From contig NZ_JAGSOV010000054.1 of assembly GCF_023898865.1 (NCBI RefSeq), positions 1 through 64,000 of the forward strand: DNA of 64,000 nucleotides. Direction: 5' to 3'. Position 1 is the first letter of the stretch. Every line of letters begins with the position of its first letter. Under the pieces are notes generated by a model, which was not told where the DNA came from, did not search any database, and saw only the letters and a list, made by a program, of their open reading frames with translations. The DNA comes from Pseudonocardia humida. GTDB lineage: Bacteria; Actinomycetota; Actinomycetes; Mycobacteriales; Pseudonocardiaceae. Position numbers and translations under genes: made by a program. Below, piece by piece: positions 8,001-16,516 of the stretch.

Positions 8001-9458
8001 TCACGCGGTCGGCGCCGCCCCGGACGCCGGTGCGTCACCGGCCGCGAACTCTATGCGCCCGGTGCCGGGATCGGCAGCCGTCAGCCGGACCAGCGCCGTC
8101 CTCCCGGCCCGCGGAGCCCCGGCGCACCGGGCCACCACCGGCGGGTCGGCCAGGAACACCTCCCCCGGCTCCCCCTCCGGGCCGCCGGCACGCAGCACGA
8201 CCACCTCGAAGCGCTCACCGATGCGGCCGACGAGCAGCCCGGCCTCCGTGCGGTCGACGCACGCCCGCCCGACCTTGCCGGCCAGGGCGTCGGACGCGGC
8301 CATGACTTCGGGCAGGGCGGGCAGCGCGGCGCGCAGCCAGTCCGGCGGCTCCTGGCCCGCGGCCAGGGCCAGGCACAGCTCCGAGCCGAAGCGGTCGACC
8401 AGCCGCCGCAACGGCGCGGTGACGTGCGCGTACGTCGACCCGATCCCCCCGTGCCCGGGGTCCTCGGGGACCGGCACCCCCGCCGCGGTGTCGAAGGCCG
8501 TGTAGCGGGCCCCGCGCAGCAGCGCCGTCGCCGCCCGGCGCACCGCCAGCGGGACGGCACCGCTCGGCGGCAACCCGGCCAGCACCTCCGCCGGGTGCGC
8601 CCCGTCGGGCCAGGCCACGCCCAGCTCCTCGGCCGTGCGCCGGAACCCGGCCAGCGCCTCCGGGTCCGGGGCGGGCAGCGTGCGCAGCAGCCCGACCCCG
8701 GCCTCGATCATGATCCCGGCCGCGGACGCGCCGGTGAGCAGCGAGACCTGCTCGTTCCACTGCTCGACGGCCGAGCGCGCGCGAACCCGCACGGTCCAGC
8801 CCGCGCCGTCGGGCACGACCTCCTGCTCGGGCATCTCCAGCTCGATCGCCCCGCGGCCCAGCGCCAGCGCCCGGCGCATCCGGCCCAGCTCGGGCAGCCC
8901 GGCCAGCGCGGGGTGCAGCCGACCGGCGTCGAAGTCGGCCTGCACGCCCTCGTAGTCGAGCCGGGCTGCGGAGCGGACGAGCGCCCGACGCACGTCGACC
9001 GACACCGGCTCGGCGGCCCCGTCGAGCTCGACGGTCCACAGCACGGCCGGGCGCGGCCCGTCGGGCAGGAGGCTCGCGGCCCGCTCGGACAGCGTGGGCG
9101 GGTGCAGCGGGACGGACCCGTCGGGCAGGTACACCGTCTGCCCGCGACGGCGCACCTCGGCGTCGAGGGCACCGCCGGGGCGGACGAAGGACCCCACGTC
9201 GGCGATCGCGTAGTGCACCCGGTACCCGGTGGCGGTGCGGACGACCCCGAGCGCCTGGTCGAGGTCCTTCGACCCGGGCGGGTCGATCGTCACCAGCGGC
9301 AGGTCGGTCGCGTCGACGCGCTCGCCCGCCGGCCCCCGGGCGGCGGCCCGCTCGGCCTCGACGAGCACCTCGGGCGGGAACTCCTGCGGCAGCGCGAACT
9401 CGGCGCGGATCGCGGCGAAGTCCGGGGTCGCGGGCGGCACCCGACCCGGCCCGCTCAC
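8001..9458 (-). CDS. RNB-domain ribonuclease (RNase II/R-like, short form)
   Basis: A 485-residue exoribonuclease-like protein. The RNB core is recognisable by LVTIDPPGSKDLDQAL (catalytic Asp cluster, about residues 60-75), YAIADVGSFVRPGG, YLPDGSVPLHPP and the later STYAHVTAPLRRLVDRF. There are no N-terminal cold-shock domains, and the S1-like tail is short. It resembles the small actinobacterial RNB proteins rather than full RNase R. The GTG start overlaps the previous gene's stop as GTGA, so translation is probably coupled to the isomerase gene. A GTG further upstream inside that gene is unlikely. Confidence 0.85.
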   Translation of the reverse strand: MSGPGRVPPATPDFAAIRAEFALPQEFPPEVLVEAERAAARGPAGERVDATDLPLVTIDPPGSKDLDQALGVVRTATGYRVHYAIADVGSFVRPGGALDAEVRRRGQTVYLPDGSVPLHPPTLSERAASLLPDGPRPAVLWTVELDGAAEPVSVDVRRALVRSAARLDYEGVQADFDAGRLHPALAGLPELGRMRRALALGRGAIELEMPEQEVVPDGAGWTVRVRARSAVEQWNEQVSLLTGASAAGIMIEAGVGLLRTLPAPDPEALAGFRRTAEELGVAWPDGAHPAEVLAGLPPSGAVPLAVRRAATALLRGARYTAFDTAAGVPVPEDPGHGGIGSTYAHVTAPLRRLVDRFGSELCLALAAGQEPPDWLRAALPALPEVMAASDALAGKVGRACVDRTEAGLLVGRIGERFEVVVLRAGGPEGEPGEVFLADPPVVARCAGAPRAGRTALVRLTAADPGTGRIEFAAGDAPASGAAPTA

Positions 9459-10231
9459 AGCCACCGCGGCGGCGTGGGCAGCGGCGAACCGTCGCCGGTC
9501 CGCAGCTCGCGCCCCTTCGAGCGGCCCAGCAGCCAGGTCGCCAGCTGCACGGTCGTGCCGTTGACGGCCACGCGGCGCACGTCGTCGGCGGAGATGGCGT
9601 CGACGGCCGGGGCGAGCTCGGGGCCGTCGCCCGTACCGGCGCCGCCCACCGACCAGCGGCGGCCGAGATCGGTGGCCACCAGCTCCATGGGCGGGCAGTG
9701 CGGGCTCGCGCCGATGGACCGCGCGGCGTCGTCGAGGACCGCGACCAGCATCGGCGCCGGGGCGTCGGCCAGCGAGGCGCCGACGTCGAGGTCGACCGAG
9801 TGCACCCACATCTCCCTGGCCCGCAGCCAGGGGATGTCCGATGCCGGCATGGCGTGCGGGCCGTTGCCGCCGACCCGCTCCGTCCACGCCTGCTCGGGCA
9901 TCCCGCGCACCGCGACGGCGAGCCGGTCGGAGGAGTCCACCACGTCGTCGCGGATCGCCGACGGGTCGCGCCGGGCGCCCACCTCGATGTCGTGGTCGCG
10001 CTGCTCGCGGCTGGCGTAGGCCGGGCTGGGCACGCCGGTGCGCGCCCAGTCCAGCAGGTTGATCATCGCGTCGGCGTTGCGGGCGACGTGGGTCAGCACG
10101 TGCGCCCGGCTCCAGCCCGGCAGCAGCGACGGCGCGGCGAACGCCGCGTCCGCCATCCGCGTCATCAGCCCGCGCAGGTGCGCCGCCCCGTCCCCGGCCC
10201 AGGCCAGCGACGAGACCAGGGTGCGGGTCAC
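9455..10231 (-). CDS. Maleylpyruvate-isomerase-family (mycothiol-dependent type) protein
   Basis: A 258-residue member of the DinB-like metalloenzyme family that includes mycothiol-dependent maleylpyruvate isomerase. The N-terminal four-helix part has LLPGWSRAHVLTHVARNADA (first metal His) and REMWVHSVDLDVG (Glu and His ligands about residue 140). The C-terminal half is the SCP2-like MDMPI domain ending in ATWLLGRSKG. Many family members act on substrates other than maleylpyruvate, so only the class is certain. The adjacent FAH hydrolase, 37 bases upstream in the same direction, fits a gentisate-like pathway: isomerisation then hydrolysis of fumarylpyruvate. Confidence 0.8.
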   Translation of the reverse strand: MTRTLVSSLAWAGDGAAHLRGLMTRMADAAFAAPSLLPGWSRAHVLTHVARNADAMINLLDWARTGVPSPAYASREQRDHDIEVGARRDPSAIRDDVVDSSDRLAVAVRGMPEQAWTERVGGNGPHAMPASDIPWLRAREMWVHSVDLDVGASLADAPAPMLVAVLDDAARSIGASPHCPPMELVATDLGRRWSVGGAGTGDGPELAPAVDAISADDVRRVAVNGTTVQLATWLLGRSKGRELRTGDGSPLPTPPRWL

Positions 10232-10268
10232 GGCGCGGCCCGCACCGCACCGCCGCAGGACGGGTCGG

Positions 10269-11108
10269 TCACGGCTTCTCCAGGCGGCACGTGTTGCGCA
10301 GCTCGCCCACCCCGGCCACCGACGTGACGAGCTCGGCGCCGTCGGTCAGGTAGCGCGGGGGCTTGCGGGCGTGGCCCACCCCGCCCGGCGTGCCGGTGGC
10401 GATGACGTCGCCCGGGTTCAGCGTGAGGATCTCCGACAGGTACACGACCAGGTCGACCGCGCCGAACACCAGCTCGGCGGTCGTCGACCGCTGCATCGTC
10501 TCGCCGTCGAGCACGCTGGAGATCTCCCAGCCGCCGTCGGGCAGCTCGTCCGGGGTGACCAGCCACGGGCCCAGCGGCGTCGACTTCTCGAACGTCTTGC
10601 CCTGCAGGAACTGCTTCGTGCGGTTCTGGTAGTCGCGCACGCTGACGTCGTTGAGCACGGTGTAGCCGGCGATGGCCGCGGCGGCCTGCTCGGCCGTGGC
10701 GTGCCGGACCGGCGAGCCGATGACCACCGTCAGCTCGGCCTCGTAGTCGACCTTGTCCGACACCCTCGGCAGCACGATGTCGTCGTGCGCGCCGACGAGC
10801 GCCGGGGCGAACTTGGCGAAGACCGTCGGGTACTCGGGCAGCTGGTTGCCCATCTCCAGCACGTGGTCGCGGTAGTTCAGGCCGACGCAGATGATCTTCT
10901 CGGGGGACGGCACGAGCGGGGCGTAGTCCAGCCCGCCGACCGGGTGGCTCGGGCCGGCCGCGGCCGCGGCGTGCGCGGCCCAGTCCGGACGCTCCAGCAG
11001 CGCGCGCACATCCGCCTCACCGGTCTCGACGGCGGTGTCGTCGGGACCGGTGCCGTCGATGCGCACGGCCCGCGTGCCCGTCGCCGTGCGGATCGTGGCC
11101 AGCCTCAT
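10269..11108 (-). CDS. Fumarylacetoacetate-hydrolase-family protein
   Basis: A 279-residue FAH-fold hydrolase/decarboxylase. The family core is clear: ICVGLNYRDHVLEMG, PTVFAKFAPALVGAHDDI, VDYEAELTVVIG (metal-binding Glu residues), NDVSVRDYQ, KTFEKSTPLGPWLVTPDE and NPGDVIATGTPGGVG. The ATG is preceded by GAGGAG, which favours this start over an upstream one. Such enzymes cleave C-C bonds of fumarylpyruvate, acylpyruvates or ring-fission products. The neighbours, an isomerase of the maleylpyruvate type and a molybdenum hydroxylase, support a role in aromatic or N-heterocycle breakdown. Confidence 0.85.
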   Translation of the reverse strand: MRLATIRTATGTRAVRIDGTGPDDTAVETGEADVRALLERPDWAAHAAAAAGPSHPVGGLDYAPLVPSPEKIICVGLNYRDHVLEMGNQLPEYPTVFAKFAPALVGAHDDIVLPRVSDKVDYEAELTVVIGSPVRHATAEQAAAAIAGYTVLNDVSVRDYQNRTKQFLQGKTFEKSTPLGPWLVTPDELPDGGWEISSVLDGETMQRSTTAELVFGAVDLVVYLSEILTLNPGDVIATGTPGGVGHARKPPRYLTDGAELVTSVAGVGELRNTCRLEKP

Positions 11109-11242
11109 CGCGTCTCCTCGCTCGTCACGCCGGGAAGTCTGGCCCAGCGCACCGCCCGGCACATCCCCGGGTGGGCGTCGAGGCGGGACGATTCGACGAA
11201 CGGGCGCCGAGCGCGCGGGTGCGCGGCGCCCGTCCGCCGCGG

Positions 11243-13597
11243 TCAGATCTCCCCGCCCTCCGCGCCGCTCGCCCCACCCTGCACCGGCAGCGTCGCGAAC
11301 ACCGCCGGCGGCTCCCGCCACGGGTCGACCGGGCGGCCCGCCCTGGCGTCGCGGATCGCCGCCCACACCCGCTGCGGGGAGCAGGGCAGATCGACGTGGC
11401 GCACCCCGAACGGGCGCAGCGCGTCGACGACCGCGTTCTGCACCGCGGGCGTCGCCCCCACCGTGGCCGACTCGCCGATGCCCTTGGCCCCGAGCGGGTT
11501 CATCGGCGTCGGGGTCTCGGTGTTGGACGTCTCGAAGGTGAACAGGTCGGCCGCGGTGGGCATCCGGTAGTCGGCCAGGGTGGCGGTCAGCGGCTGGCCG
11601 TCGGGGTCGAACACGACCTCCTCGTACAACGCCTGGGCGATGCCCTGGGCCAGCCCGCCGTGCTGCTGGCCCTCGACCAGCAGCGGGTTGAGCACCCGGC
11701 CGCAGTCGTCCACCGCCACGTGCCGCCGCGGCGTCACCATGCCCGTCTCGGTGTCGACCTCCACGACCGAGACGTGGGCCCCGAACGGGAAGGTGGCGCC
11801 CTCCTGGCGGAAGTCCAGCCCCGCGTGCAGCTCCTCGCCGTGCGCGGCGACCTGGGTCCAGGTGAGCGTGGCGCCCGGGACACCGGTCACGCCGAACTCG
11901 CCGTCCTCGGTCAGCTCGACGTCGTCGGTGTTCGCCTCCAGCAGCTCCGCGGCCCGCCTGCGGGCCTGCTCGAGCACGTCGTCGGCGGCCGCGGCGACGG
12001 CGTTGCCGCCCATCTGCAGCGATCGCGACCCGCCGGTGCCCCCGCCGCGCGGCACCGCGGCGGTGTCGGACTGGACGAACCGGATGCGCTCCATCGGGAT
12101 GCCCAACCGGTCGCTTGCCAGCATCGCGAAGGCGGTGGCGTGCCCCTGCCCGTGCCCGGAGGTGCCCGCGGAGATGGTCACCGAGCCGTCGGCGTGCACG
12201 GTGACCGAGCCGAACTCGGTGCCGCCGCCCCCGGCGGTGATCTCGACGTAGACCGCCAGCCCGATGCCCAGCTGCACCGGGTCGCCCGACTCGCGGCGCG
12301 CGGCCTGCTCCTCGCGCAGCTTGTCGTAGTCGGCGATGCGCAGCGCCTCGCGCAGCGGCAGGTCGTAGTCGCCGATGTCGTAGCGGGCCCCGGTGACGGT
12401 GGTGACCGGGAACGCGTCGGGGGCGATGAAGTTGCGCCTGCGGATCTCGGCCGGGTCCAGGCCCAGCTCGTCGGCGGCCAGGTCCATCAGCCGCTCCAGG
12501 TAGGCCGTCGCCTCCGGGCGGCCCGCGCCGCGGAACGCCCCGACCGGCGTCGTGTTCGTGGCCGCCACGGCCGCGGAGTAGCCGACGGACCCGATGCGGT
12601 AGACCCCCGGGCTCATGGTGCGGGTCGGCCCCAGTGCCAGCGCCCCGCCGAAGCCCGCGTAGGCCCCGGCGTCGGCGACGACCCGCGCGCGCAGCCCGGT
12701 GATCACGCCCTCGCGGGTGAGACCGAGCTCGTAGTAGCCGATCTGCGCCCGGCCGTGCGGCATCGAGACGAGGTTCTCCGAGCGGGTATCCACCCAGCTG
12801 ACCGGGCGCCCGAGCCGCCGGGCGACCCCGACCGCGGCGGTGTGCTCGGCGATGAACCCGGCCTTGCCGCCGAACCCGCCGCCCACGTGCGGGGCGATCA
12901 CCCGGATCCGCTCGGGCTCGAGCCCGAACAGCTGCCCGGCCTGCCTGCGGAACCCGTGCGGCATCTGGGTGGACACCCAGATCGTCATCTCGTGCCCGTC
13001 GCCGGGGTCCGGGTCGACGGCGATGGCGTTGCCCTCCATGGACATCACCGCCAGGCGCTGGTTCACCATGCGGGCGCGCACCACGACCTCGGCGCCGTCG
13101 AGCTCGCCGTCGGTGGCCGGGCGCATCCCGGCCATCAGGTTCGTGCCCAGGTCGGGGAACTGCAGGGGCGCGCCCGGGGCGAGCGCGGCCTCGGCGTCGA
13201 CCACGGCGGGCAGCGGGTCGTAGTCGACCTCGACCAGCTCCACCGCGTCCACGGCGGCGGCCTTGGTCTCCGCCACGACGACGGCGACGGCCTCGCCGAC
13301 GAAGCGGACGCGGTCGACGGCCAGCGGTGGGCGCGGGACGTCGGGGTTGACCGGCATCAGGCCGTGGTGGGCGGGCAGGTCGAGGTCGGCCGCGGTGAAG
13401 ACGCCGACGACCCCGGGCGCGGCGACGGCCTGCGCCGCGTCGATGCCGGTGATGGTGGCGTGGGCCAGTGGGGACCGCACGAACGCCAGGTGCAGCAGCC
13501 CGTCGAGGACGAGGTTGCCGACGTAGGTGGTGGCCCCGGTGATCAGGTCGAGGTCCTCGACCCGGCGGACGGAAGTGCCGAGTATCGATCCGGGCAT
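11243..13597 (-). CDS. Xanthine-dehydrogenase-family molybdopterin-binding (large) subunit
   Basis: A 784-residue large subunit of a molybdenum hydroxylase (CoxL/CutL/XdhB type). The fold signatures are HVGGGFGGKAG, the active-site loop GAFRGAGR (about 352-359), GTSGHGQGHATAF and the catalytic glutamate in GAKGIGESATVG (E about 709). The loop lacks the cysteine of true aerobic CO dehydrogenase (form I), so this is a form II-like hydroxylase of unknown substrate. These enzymes normally need an FAD subunit and a 2Fe-2S subunit, and neither is encoded beside it. It leads a same-strand run with the FAH hydrolase (134 bases downstream), the isomerase and the RNB nuclease. Confidence 0.9.
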   Translation of the reverse strand: MPGSILGTSVRRVEDLDLITGATTYVGNLVLDGLLHLAFVRSPLAHATITGIDAAQAVAAPGVVGVFTAADLDLPAHHGLMPVNPDVPRPPLAVDRVRFVGEAVAVVVAETKAAAVDAVELVEVDYDPLPAVVDAEAALAPGAPLQFPDLGTNLMAGMRPATDGELDGAEVVVRARMVNQRLAVMSMEGNAIAVDPDPGDGHEMTIWVSTQMPHGFRRQAGQLFGLEPERIRVIAPHVGGGFGGKAGFIAEHTAAVGVARRLGRPVSWVDTRSENLVSMPHGRAQIGYYELGLTREGVITGLRARVVADAGAYAGFGGALALGPTRTMSPGVYRIGSVGYSAAVAATNTTPVGAFRGAGRPEATAYLERLMDLAADELGLDPAEIRRRNFIAPDAFPVTTVTGARYDIGDYDLPLREALRIADYDKLREEQAARRESGDPVQLGIGLAVYVEITAGGGGTEFGSVTVHADGSVTISAGTSGHGQGHATAFAMLASDRLGIPMERIRFVQSDTAAVPRGGGTGGSRSLQMGGNAVAAAADDVLEQARRRAAELLEANTDDVELTEDGEFGVTGVPGATLTWTQVAAHGEELHAGLDFRQEGATFPFGAHVSVVEVDTETGMVTPRRHVAVDDCGRVLNPLLVEGQQHGGLAQGIAQALYEEVVFDPDGQPLTATLADYRMPTAADLFTFETSNTETPTPMNPLGAKGIGESATVGATPAVQNAVVDALRPFGVRHVDLPCSPQRVWAAIRDARAGRPVDPWREPPAVFATLPVQGGASGAEGGEI

Positions 13598-13709
13598 GGT
13601 CCGACCCTACGGCGTCCGGAGGGGCCTCCGCTCAGTTTCGCCCCCGGATTTCGTTGCCCGATGCTATTGATCCCAACGCGTCCATCAGGGCGACGCGGGC
13701 CCCCAGCGG

Positions 13710-13736
13710 TTGACGGTTTACTTCCGATTCGGAAGT
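13710..13736 (+). promoter_or_regulatory. Candidate promoter -35 and palindromic operator upstream of fumarase
   Basis: TTGACG (13710-13715) resembles a -35 element. It is followed directly by a perfect 17-base palindrome, ACTTCCGATTCGGAAGT (13720-13736), which would cover the spacer and -10 region. Both lie in the 276-base divergent gap between the molybdenum hydroxylase and the fumarase genes. A regulator bound there would block one or both promoters. The regulator is unknown. Confidence 0.4.
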
Positions 13737-13873
13737 CTTCGCCCTCCACCCCACCGCAGACCACGCTCCGGAACGGGCTCGCCCGCACCGGAGCCCGCCC
13801 CGGGGGGTCGGACCGGTCGGGGGCCGGTCCGACTTCCCGACCACCTCCCCGCGCCCCTGTAACGTGCGGGTTC

Positions 13874-15568
13874 GTGCCCGACAACAGCCCCTCCCACCAC
13901 GCGGCGGCTCCCGGCGACGAGCCCGGCTTCGGCTACACCGAGGTGCTCCCGCTCGGTCCCGACGACACCGAGTACCGCAGGCTCGACCTCTCCCCCGGCA
14001 GGGTGGTCGAGGCCGCCGGCCGGACGTTCCTCGAGGTCGACCCGGCCACGATCAGCGCGCTCGTCCGCGAGGCCGTGCGCGACATCCAGCACATGCTGCG
14101 CCCCTCGCACCTGGCCCAGCTGCGGGCGATCATCGACGACCCCGAGGCCTCCCCCAACGACCGGTTCGTGGCCATCGACCTGCTGCGCAACGCGTGCGTC
14201 TCGGCGGGCGGCGTGCTGCCCATGTGCCAGGACACCGGCACCGCGATCGTGATCGGCAAGCGCACCGAGACCGTGCTGACCGGCGGCGACGACGAGCGCG
14301 CCGTCACCCGCGGGGTCTTCCAGGCCTACGACTCGCTCAACCTGCGCTACTCCCAGATGGCCCCCACCTCGTTCTGGGACGAGCGCAACACCGGCTCCAA
14401 TCTGCCGGCCCAGATCGAGCTCTACAGCGCGCCGGGACAGGCCCCGAAGTACGAGTTCCTGGTGATGGCCAAGGGCGGCGGCTCGGCCAACAAGACCTTC
14501 CTCTACCAGGAGACCAAGGCCCTGCTGAACCCGCGCAGGCTGGCCGCCTTCCTCGACGAGAAGCTGCGCTCGCTGGGCACCGCGGCCTGCCCGCCCTACC
14601 ACCTGGCCATCGTCGTCGGCGGCATGTCCGCCGAGTACACCCTCAAGGTGGCCAAGCTGGCCTCGGCCCGCTACCTCGACGCCCTGCCCGACGCCGGGTC
14701 CGAGCTGGGCCACGCCTTCCGCGACCGCGACCTCGAGCAGCAGGTCCTGGAGCTGACCCGGCGGTTCGGCATCGGAGCCCAGTTCGGCGGCAAGTACTTC
14801 TGCCACGACGTGCGGGTGGTCCGCCTGCCCCGGCACGGCGCCTCGCTGCCGGTCGGCATCGCCGTGTCCTGCTCCGCCGACCGCCAGGCCAAGGCCAAGA
14901 TCACCCCCGAGGGGGTGTTCCTGGAGCAGCTGGAGCGCGACCCGGCCCGCTACCTGCCCGAGACCACCGAGGAGGACCTCTCCGACGAGGTCGTGCGGGT
15001 CGACCTGGACCGCCCGATGGACCAGATCCGCGCCCAGCTCTCCACGCTGCCGGTGAAGACCAGGGTCTCGCTGACCGGCTCGCTCGTGGTGGCCCGCGAC
15101 ATCGCGCACGCCAAGATCGCCGAGCGGCTGGAGGCCGGCGAGCCGATGCCCCAGTACCTGCGCGACCACCCCGTCTACTACGCGGGCCCGGCCAAGACCC
15201 CCGAGGGCTACGCATCGGGCTCCTTCGGCCCGACCACGGCCGGGCGGATGGACACCTACGTCGAGCAGTTCCAGGCCGCAGGCGGCTCCCTGGTGATGCT
15301 GGCCAAGGGCAACCGCTCCACGCAGGTGACCACGTCCTGCGCCGCCCACGGCGGCTTCTACCTCGGCTCCATCGGCGGCCCGGCCGCCCGGCTGGCCCAG
15401 GACTGCATCCGCAAGGTCGAGGTCCTGGAGTACCCCGAGCTGGGCATGGAGGCGGTCTGGAAGATCGAGGTGGCGGACTTCCCGGCGTTCGTCGTGGTCG
15501 ACGACAAGGGCAACGACTTCTTCTCCGAGGTCGGCCAGCCCCTGCTGCAGGTCTCCTTCCGGCGGTAG
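13874..15568 (+). CDS. fumA: Class I (4Fe-4S) fumarate hydratase
   Basis: A 564-residue iron-sulfur fumarase that interconverts fumarate and malate in the TCA cycle. The fused alpha and beta parts are both present. Cluster cysteines are likely in PMCQDTGTA, YFCHDVRVV and AVSCSADRQAKAK. Other family blocks are NTGSNLPAQIELY, MAKGGGSANKT, LTGSLVVARDIAHAK and FGPTTAGRMDTYV. The GTG at 13874 is chosen because it opens the hydrophilic leader just before the conserved fold; no strong ribosome site is seen. A tartrate-dehydratase-like specificity cannot be ruled out, but length and motifs fit fumarase. Confidence 0.9.
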   Translation: MPDNSPSHHAAAPGDEPGFGYTEVLPLGPDDTEYRRLDLSPGRVVEAAGRTFLEVDPATISALVREAVRDIQHMLRPSHLAQLRAIIDDPEASPNDRFVAIDLLRNACVSAGGVLPMCQDTGTAIVIGKRTETVLTGGDDERAVTRGVFQAYDSLNLRYSQMAPTSFWDERNTGSNLPAQIELYSAPGQAPKYEFLVMAKGGGSANKTFLYQETKALLNPRRLAAFLDEKLRSLGTAACPPYHLAIVVGGMSAEYTLKVAKLASARYLDALPDAGSELGHAFRDRDLEQQVLELTRRFGIGAQFGGKYFCHDVRVVRLPRHGASLPVGIAVSCSADRQAKAKITPEGVFLEQLERDPARYLPETTEEDLSDEVVRVDLDRPMDQIRAQLSTLPVKTRVSLTGSLVVARDIAHAKIAERLEAGEPMPQYLRDHPVYYAGPAKTPEGYASGSFGPTTAGRMDTYVEQFQAAGGSLVMLAKGNRSTQVTTSCAAHGGFYLGSIGGPAARLAQDCIRKVEVLEYPELGMEAVWKIEVADFPAFVVVDDKGNDFFSEVGQPLLQVSFRR

Positions 15569-15595
15569 GCGCGCCCTGCCGACCGGACGGCCGGC

Positions 15596-16516
15596 TCAAC
15601 CCCCCGGCAGCAGCGACCGCACAGCCGCCGCGAGCTCGCCCGGCGCCTCCAACGGCACGAAGTGGCCGACGTCCTCGAGCACGGTCAGGCGGTGCCCGGG
15701 CAGCATCGCCTCCAGCCCTTCGCTGAAGGCCGGGGGGAACAGCGGGTCCGCCGCGCCCCACACCACCGCAGAGGGCACCCCCACCGGCGGCGCGGGCGGC
15801 GCGTCGCCGCGGGCCGCGGCCACGGCGACCGGGAGGCTCGACGAGCCCGAGCGGTACCAGTTCAGGCTCGCGGTGAACGCCCCCGGTTCGGCGTAGGCGC
15901 GCACCAGCGCGGCCAGGTGCGCCGGGCCGAGCGGCTCCTGGCGCCCGCCCCAGTGCCGGTAGAAGTGGCCGAGGTAGGCCGCGACCGCCCGGGGTTCCCC
16001 GTCGATCAGCGCCGAGGCCAGCTCCAGCTGGTGGAAGTCCTGGTACCAGAACTCGCCGCGGTGCTCCGGCGCCAGCAGCAGCGGGCCCGCCGCGGGGTTC
16101 ATCGGGTTGCCCAGGGCCAGCCCGACGACCCGGTCCGGGGCGTCGCGGGCGACCTGGATCGCGATCGACGAGCCGATGTCGTAGCCGACGAGCACCGCCC
16201 GCTCGATCCCCAGCGCGTCCAGCACGGCGAGCACCACCGCGGCCTGCGCGGCCCGCGAGTACCCCGCGACCGGCAGGGCGGGCCGGTCGGACCCGCCGAA
16301 CCCGCGCAGGTCGGGCAGCACGACGTCGGCGACCGGCTCCAGCAGCGGGCGCAGCAGCCGGTAGTCGAACCAACCGCCGGGCCACCCGTGCAGGCACACC
16401 ACCGCCGGGCCGGTGCCGCCACGGGTGAGGTGCACGCGGTGGCCCTCGGCGTCGCGGAGCGTGTGGTGGCCCCAGGACTCGTCCTCCGGGTCGACGAACA
16501 CGGGCGCGGTGCTCAC
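15596..16516 (-). CDS. Alpha/beta hydrolase, epoxide-hydrolase type
   Basis: A 306-residue alpha/beta hydrolase. The oxyanion motif HGWPGG (43-48) and DLRGFGGSDRP are followed by the nucleophile elbow VLVGYDIGS. The nucleophile is Asp113, as in epoxide hydrolases and haloalkane dehalogenases and unlike esterases. SLNWYR in the cap resembles the ring-opening tyrosine of epoxide hydrolases, and GHFVPLEAP carries the catalytic His. The GTG start overlaps the stop of the preceding acetyltransferase gene as GTGA, which implies translational coupling. The substrate is unknown. It is convergent with fumarase, with 27 bases between. Confidence 0.8.
   Translation of the reverse strand: MSTAPVFVDPEDESWGHHTLRDAEGHRVHLTRGGTGPAVVCLHGWPGGWFDYRLLRPLLEPVADVVLPDLRGFGGSDRPALPVAGYSRAAQAAVVLAVLDALGIERAVLVGYDIGSSIAIQVARDAPDRVVGLALGNPMNPAAGPLLLAPEHRGEFWYQDFHQLELASALIDGEPRAVAAYLGHFYRHWGGRQEPLGPAHLAALVRAYAEPGAFTASLNWYRSGSSSLPVAVAAARGDAPPAPPVGVPSAVVWGAADPLFPPAFSEGLEAMLPGHRLTVLEDVGHFVPLEAPGELAAAVRSLLPGG

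Noticed and set aside
11243..13597. Aerobic CO dehydrogenase assignment
   Set aside because: The active-site loop lacks the CO-dehydrogenase cysteine motif, and no medium or small subunit is adjacent.
11171..13860. Very long plus-strand open frame running into fumarase
   Set aside because: Upstream of 13874 it is antisense to the molybdenum hydroxylase gene and reads as His/Gly/Arg-rich non-protein sequence. Only the fumarase part is real.
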